Of a DNA stretch of 64,000 nucleotides, positions 60,562 to 64,000 are shown one piece after another. Position numbers and translations under genes: made by a program. The notes under the pieces are model-generated. The model was given only the letters and a program-made list of their open reading frames with translations. It had not been told where the DNA came from and made no database searches. Position 1 is the stretch's first letter. Every line of letters begins with the position of its first letter. This DNA is from Halosimplex halophilum (GTDB lineage: Archaea > Halobacteriota > Halobacteria > Halobacteriales > Haloarculaceae), in the NCBI RefSeq assembly GCF_004698125.1, contig NZ_ML214298.1, positions 1,013,972 to 1,077,971 on the forward strand. Direction: 5' to 3'.

Positions 60562-61028
60562 CCGAGCCGAGCCCCGCCCGCGTCGTCGCGGACGCGGACG
60601 TGCTCGCGGCGGACCTCCTCGTTGGCGGCGACGCCCGCGAGGCGCTCGACGCCGTCCGATCGCACTCCTGGATGGCGCTCGTCGCGAGCGACCCGCTGCT
60701 GGCCGACGCCGAGGCGGTGGTCGCCGACCTCGCGGACCCGGACCTGGCCGCGGACTGGCGCGAACGGGTCGAGGGGCTCCGGGAGCCGGTCGAGCACCCG
60801 GCGGGCGACCACCCCGCGCTGGCGTCGGCGCTGCACGGCGGCGCGATGCACGTCCTCAGCTTCGACGGGGACCTGCAGTCGGCGGCCGCGGGCGCGGCGA
60901 TCCGCGGCCGTGTCGAGGCGAGCGTCAGGTCACCGCGGGCGTTCGCGGCCGTCTTCGACCCCGAATCGCTGTACGAGGCCGTCGAGGGCGGCGACTACCC
61001 CGGTCCCGACCGGGACCCGCGGGCATGA
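60558..61028 (+). CDS. PIN-domain-like protein (DUF7384-like)
   Basis: A 156-residue soluble protein, read from the GTG at 60558. It starts MTEPSPARVVADADVLAADL, in which D-A-D-V-L sits where PIN nucleases have their first Asp. Further acidic positions lie in SDPLLADAEAVVADL (about 54-68) and FDGDLQSAAAGAAI (about 106-119), so a metal-binding nuclease fold is plausible. I recall it as DUF7384. The chain ends SLYEAVEGGDYPGPDRDPRA. Coupling to the 35-residue gene upstream suggests they act together, possibly as an RNA-processing or toxin-type pair. Confidence 0.68.
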   Translation: MTEPSPARVVADADVLAADLLVGGDAREALDAVRSHSWMALVASDPLLADAEAVVADLADPDLAADWRERVEGLREPVEHPAGDHPALASALHGGAMHVLSFDGDLQSAAAGAAIRGRVEASVRSPRAFAAVFDPESLYEAVEGGDYPGPDRDPRA

Positions 61029-61055
61029 CTGCCGCGAATCACCGCTACGCCGCGC

Positions 61056-61730
61056 TCACTCGGGCGTGTCCCGCTCGGCGAGCCAGTCGGCGAACTTCGC
61101 CAGGGCGCGCCCGCGGTGGGAGACGGCGTTCTTCTCGTCGGGGTCCATCTCGGCGAACGTGCGGTCGTCGTACTCGAAGATGGGGTCGTAGCCGAACCCG
61201 CCCGACCCGCGCGGTTCGACGATCTCGCCCGGGACCACGCCGTAGAAGAGCTTCACCGGCAGGTCGCCGTCGTCGCCGTCGTCGGTGCGGACCTGCTCGT
61301 CCGTCGTCGCCGCCGCGCGCTCGTCGGCCGACAGGTCCTGGCCCCGCCGGTCGTCGCGGTCGACCGGTTCCGGCGTCGCCGCGAAGTCCGCGCCGTCGCA
61401 GTAGGCGACGACCCCGCGGAAGCTGGCGGCGCGGTCCGCTTCCTCGCTGGCGAGCCGCCAGACGCGCTCGACGCCGACGGTGTCGTGGACGTACGAGGAG
61501 TAGGGGCCGGGGAAGCCGTCGAACGCGTCGACGAAGAGGCCGGCGTCGTCGACGAACACCGGCTCGCCGGCGTACTCGTAGGCCGCACGGGCCTTGTGGG
61601 CCGCGATGGCGCCGAGGTCGGCGCTCTGGATCTCCGGCGTGTCGAAGTCGAGCTGTTCGACCGGCTCCGCGAGGTACTCGCGGGCCTCGTTGACCTTCCC
61701 GGGATTGGTCGTGACGAAGGTGACGGTCAT
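61056..61730 (-). CDS. rdgB: RdgB/HAM1-family non-canonical purine NTP pyrophosphatase
   Basis: Hydrolyses dITP, ITP and XTP to monophosphates and so keeps deaminated purines out of nucleic acid. The 224-residue protein has the substrate motif VTTNPGKVNEA at the N-terminus, the metal-binding FVDDAGLFVDAFDGFPG (about 58-74), GFGYDPIFEYDDRTFAEM and SHRGRALAKFADWL. An acidic insertion of about 35 residues (about 122-158, rich in Asp/Arg/Ala) separates the central strands and makes this member longer than the usual 190. The ATG at 61730 is natural. Confidence 0.93.
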   Translation of the reverse strand: MTVTFVTTNPGKVNEAREYLAEPVEQLDFDTPEIQSADLGAIAAHKARAAYEYAGEPVFVDDAGLFVDAFDGFPGPYSSYVHDTVGVERVWRLASEEADRAASFRGVVAYCDGADFAATPEPVDRDDRRGQDLSADERAAATTDEQVRTDDGDDGDLPVKLFYGVVPGEIVEPRGSGGFGYDPIFEYDDRTFAEMDPDEKNAVSHRGRALAKFADWLAERDTPE

Positions 61731-61930
61731 ACGCGGGCACTGCGCTCGGGCGGGCAAAGTCGCGTCGATCCGGACGCCGCGGGACCCGCCGCCGGGCGCC
61801 CCTTCCGGGTATCCGGCGCCGGACGCCCGCCGTCGGGTGTCCTCCCGGATCTCCGTACGCGGACGTTCCCACGGCAGCGCGCGACAGCCGGGACTACCCG
61901 GCCGGAGAGCGTGAGAAACGGTCGTCCCGG

Positions 61931-62209
61931 TCAGTCCTCGACGACGACTTCCACGGGCTCCTCGTCCTCGTCGTCGAACTCGGCCTCCCTGGCGCTCTGG
62001 TTGCCCTGCCACCAGAGGGCGCCGGCGACGGCGAGGACGACCCACGAGCGCCAGGAGGCGAGGTTGAGCGTGTAGCCGACGCCGAACGGTTTCTCGACGA
62101 GCATGCCCTCGCCGGGCTGCCAGTACGTCGAGAGCATCCGCTTGAGACTCGGCTGCTCGAAGTTGTACGGAATGCCGAACAGCGACCCCGAAGTGGGCTT
62201 GTCGACCAT
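61931..62209 (-). CDS. DUF5808-like membrane protein
   Basis: A 92-residue protein: an N-terminal soluble segment with SGSLFGIPYNFEQPSLKRML and PGEGMLVEKPFGVGYTLNLA, one membrane segment (SWVVLAVAGALWWQGN, about 58-73) and an acidic tail (EAEFDDEDEEPVEVVVED). The GIPYNFxxPS motif is the DUF5808 hallmark. Function unknown. Starts at ATG 62209, which is the methionine after a short upstream in-frame extension that looks non-native. Confidence 0.75.
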   Translation of the reverse strand: MVDKPTSGSLFGIPYNFEQPSLKRMLSTYWQPGEGMLVEKPFGVGYTLNLASWRSWVVLAVAGALWWQGNQSAREAEFDDEDEEPVEVVVED

Positions 62210-62365
62210 GTGGCAGGATACGGGCGGCCCCGTTAAGTCGTTTTCCACCGCAAGCGACCGGGCGAGGGCGGGCCGCGAGCCGACCGCGCCTCGTTCCTGT
62301 CAGCCCGCGCGGGTTCCGGCGGCAGCCGCCACCGCTACTCGGTGTCGGGGGTCGCTACCGGCGTC

Positions 62366-63955
62366 TCACTCGCCGTCGGGGCCGTCGTCGACGCCCGCCG
62401 CGCCGTCGCCGGTGGCCCCGGCGGTCCGCACCCGCCTCCAGGCGCCGAGACCGAGGCCGGCGAGGGCGCCGAGCGCGCCGAAGCCCGCCCCGTCGCCGGA
62501 GGTGGTCTCCGCGGCGTCGCCCGACCTGCCCGTGTCGGGGGTGGCCGACGACCCGTCGGTCCCGTCCGTCCCGCCGGGCGGCGTCGCGCTCACGGACTCG
62601 CCGCCGCCGGGGGTCCCGACGGCGTAGACGAAACTGTCGCTGCTGCCGACGAAGACCGCGCCCGCGGTGACCGCGGGCGAGGACAGCACGGCCTCGCCCG
62701 TCTCGACGCTGAACCGCCCCTGACCGGTCTCGCGGTCGACCGCGTGGAGGTGCTGGTCCTCGCTCCCGACGTAGACGGTGTCGCCGGTGACCGCCGGGGA
62801 ACTGAGGATCTGGCCGTCGGTCGCGTACGACCACTCGATGTCGCCGTTGCTCGCGTCCATGGCCCACAGCGTCTCGCCGAAGCTCCCGGCGTAGATGGTG
62901 CCGTCGACGACGACTGGCGAGGCGAGCACCGGCCCGCCCAGCTGGCGCCCCCAGACGAGTTCCGCCGTGCCCGTGTCGATGGCGTAGACGACGCCCGCGT
63001 AGTCGCCGAAGTAGACGACCCCGCCGGTCACGGTCGGCGAGCAGGCGACCCGGCCGCGGGCGTCGTACTCCCGGACCTCGTCGCCGCTCTCGGCGTCGAG
63101 CGCGACGACGCTGCCGGTGCGGTCCTCGTTCCAGCGGCCGACGTACACCCTCCCGTCGACGACCGCCGCCGTCGAGTCGACGCGGTCGGCGACCGACGCG
63201 CTCCAGACCTCTTCGCCCGCGGTGTCGACCGCGTACACGGTCCCCGCCTGGCTGCCGACGTAGAGGACGCCGTCGCGGTAGGTGGGCGAGGCGAAGACGG
63301 TCCCGTCGGCGTCGAAGACCCACTCCCGCTCGCCGCTCGCGGCGTCGACCGCGTGGAGGCGGGCGTCGTGGCTCCCGACGTAGACGGTGCCGTCGACGAC
63401 CGCCGGCGAGGACATCACCTCCTCCCTGGACTCCGGATCCGACCCGGTCCCGTAGCGCCACTCCTGCTCGCCGGAGACGGCGTCGACCGCGTAGAGGTGG
63501 CCGTCGTTGCTCCCGACGTAGACGGTGCCGTCGACGACCGCCGGCGAGGAGACGACGTTGTCGGTCGGGTCGTCGGGCGGCTCGTCGCCCGCCGTGGCCG
63601 TGCCCGGATCGGCCGCGGTCGCCTGCCCCGGGGTGCCGGTGTCGAACGTCCAGGCGGTCGACGCCTCGGCCGGCCCGAGCGTCTCGGTGTACCCGCTGTT
63701 GGCCGGGTCGGCCTGGAACTGCGGCCAGCGGCCCGGTCCCGCCGAGACGGTCGACTGCCGGTCGAGCGCGGCGGCCGGCCTCGACGGGTCGCTCGCCGGA
63801 CCGCTGTCGGGGTCCGACCGGTCGTCGGCCGCGTCGCTGTCGGGGACTGTCGATGCGGCGCCGGTGCCGGCGGCCCCGAGCGTCGCCAGGGCCAGCGCGC
63901 CGGTCCCGGCGCGCCGGAGGAGGGTCCGTCGCCGCCAGGGCTGGGTGTCGTCCAT
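62366..63955 (-). CDS. PQQ-type beta-propeller repeat protein, Tat-exported, C-terminal anchor
   Basis: A 529-residue protein exported by the Tat route (RRRTLLRRAGTGALALATLG). About eight PQQ-like repeats fill 75-450, each with the pattern VVDGTVYVGSxDxxLYAVD (for example at VVDGTVYVGSNDGHLYAVDA), giving an eight-bladed propeller such as BamB or quinoprotein dehydrogenases carry. No Cys-pair or cofactor residue allows a dehydrogenase call. A Gly/Ser/Thr/Asp linker and a hydrophobic [19 protein letters not shown] stretch close the chain in a PGF-CTERM-like style, though the PGF tripeptide is absent. Likely a surface-exposed scaffold. Confidence 0.85.
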   Translation of the reverse strand: MDDTQPWRRRTLLRRAGTGALALATLGAAGTGAASTVPDSDAADDRSDPDSGPASDPSRPAAALDRQSTVSAGPGRWPQFQADPANSGYTETLGPAEASTAWTFDTGTPGQATAADPGTATAGDEPPDDPTDNVVSSPAVVDGTVYVGSNDGHLYAVDAVSGEQEWRYGTGSDPESREEVMSSPAVVDGTVYVGSHDARLHAVDAASGEREWVFDADGTVFASPTYRDGVLYVGSQAGTVYAVDTAGEEVWSASVADRVDSTAAVVDGRVYVGRWNEDRTGSVVALDAESGDEVREYDARGRVACSPTVTGGVVYFGDYAGVVYAIDTGTAELVWGRQLGGPVLASPVVVDGTIYAGSFGETLWAMDASNGDIEWSYATDGQILSSPAVTGDTVYVGSEDQHLHAVDRETGQGRFSVETGEAVLSSPAVTAGAVFVGSSDSFVYAVGTPGGGESVSATPPGGTDGTDGSSATPDTGRSGDAAETTSGDGAGFGALGALAGLGLGAWRRVRTAGATGDGAAGVDDGPDGE

Positions 63956-64000
63956 CGTGTCCGGCCAGCGCGTCGGCCGGAGTAAGTCTTCCGCTAGGCG

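Overview
The window is a gene-dense stretch of chromosome from an extremely halophilic archaeon (class Halobacteria). The evidence is the very high GC content, strongly acidic proteins, Tat-dependent lipoproteins (twin Arg followed by a lipobox Cys), PGF-CTERM-type C-termini, archaeal BRE/TATA promoters 25-30 bp ahead of apparently leaderless starts, frequent GTG starts, a two-gene glycine decarboxylase, and many small families known only from haloarchaea. The genus cannot be named from the sequence alone. No prophage, insertion sequence, CRISPR array, rRNA or replication origin was seen.

Layout. 1-3.1 kb: type I GAPDH (cut by the left edge), an M48 membrane protease, an RHH/RelE toxin-antitoxin pair and a pilin-like membrane protein. 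3.1-6.2 kb: a two-gene lipoprotein operon, a DyP-peroxidase-like protein lacking the usual catalytic Asp plus an FG-GAP/ASPIC protein. 6.7-16.6 kb: a complete peptide/oligosaccharide-type ABC importer (binding protein, two permeases, fused double ATPase), a HEAT-repeat protein, and a GH3 beta-glucosidase that may process what the importer brings in. 16.6-22.2 kb: a metal-uptake-like DUF7350/DUF7282 pair, an aminotransferase and an MFS transporter. 22.2-24.1 kb: a low-GC pocket with an orphan membrane protein beside tRNA-Val(CAC).

24.2-35.5 kb: metallo-hydrolase, cobalamin adenosyltransferase, a multi-PAS histidine kinase with a degenerate receiver, glycine decarboxylase subunits P1/P2, an AGE-family sugar epimerase, a 2-hydroxyacid dehydrogenase and Hsp20. 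35.6-40.3 kb: a TetR-MATE efflux operon preceded by two near-identical palindromic operators 32 bp apart, then a pseudokinase overlapping a membrane-protein gene. 40.3-51.6 kb: NUDIX, DUF998, DnaJ, secreted proteins, a cupin/zinc-ribbon fusion, a Rieske protein, a GAP-family membrane protein and a PGF-CTERM glycoprotein, with three copies of a long structured intergenic repeat among them. 51.6-64 kb: a threonine-synthase paralogue without its PLP lysine, an FAD oxidoreductase, small lipoproteins, a bactofilin-like protein, YchF, an IMPDH/GMPR enzyme, a UbiA prenyltransferase, a PIN-like pair, RdgB/HAM1 and a PQQ-type beta-propeller protein.

The strongest candidate for something undescribed is the intergenic repeat family (copies at about 40274-40604, 42017-42373 and 51198-51573). 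Each copy has a 33-nt identical core preceded by a 16-nt half unit at exactly a 57-nt period. Each folds into a nested foldback whose inner stem shows two compensatory base-pair changes between copies, which suggests selection on an RNA or cruciform structure. Next in interest are enzyme-like proteins that have lost hallmark residues: the PLP-lysine-less ThrC, the pseudokinase and the DyP-like protein.
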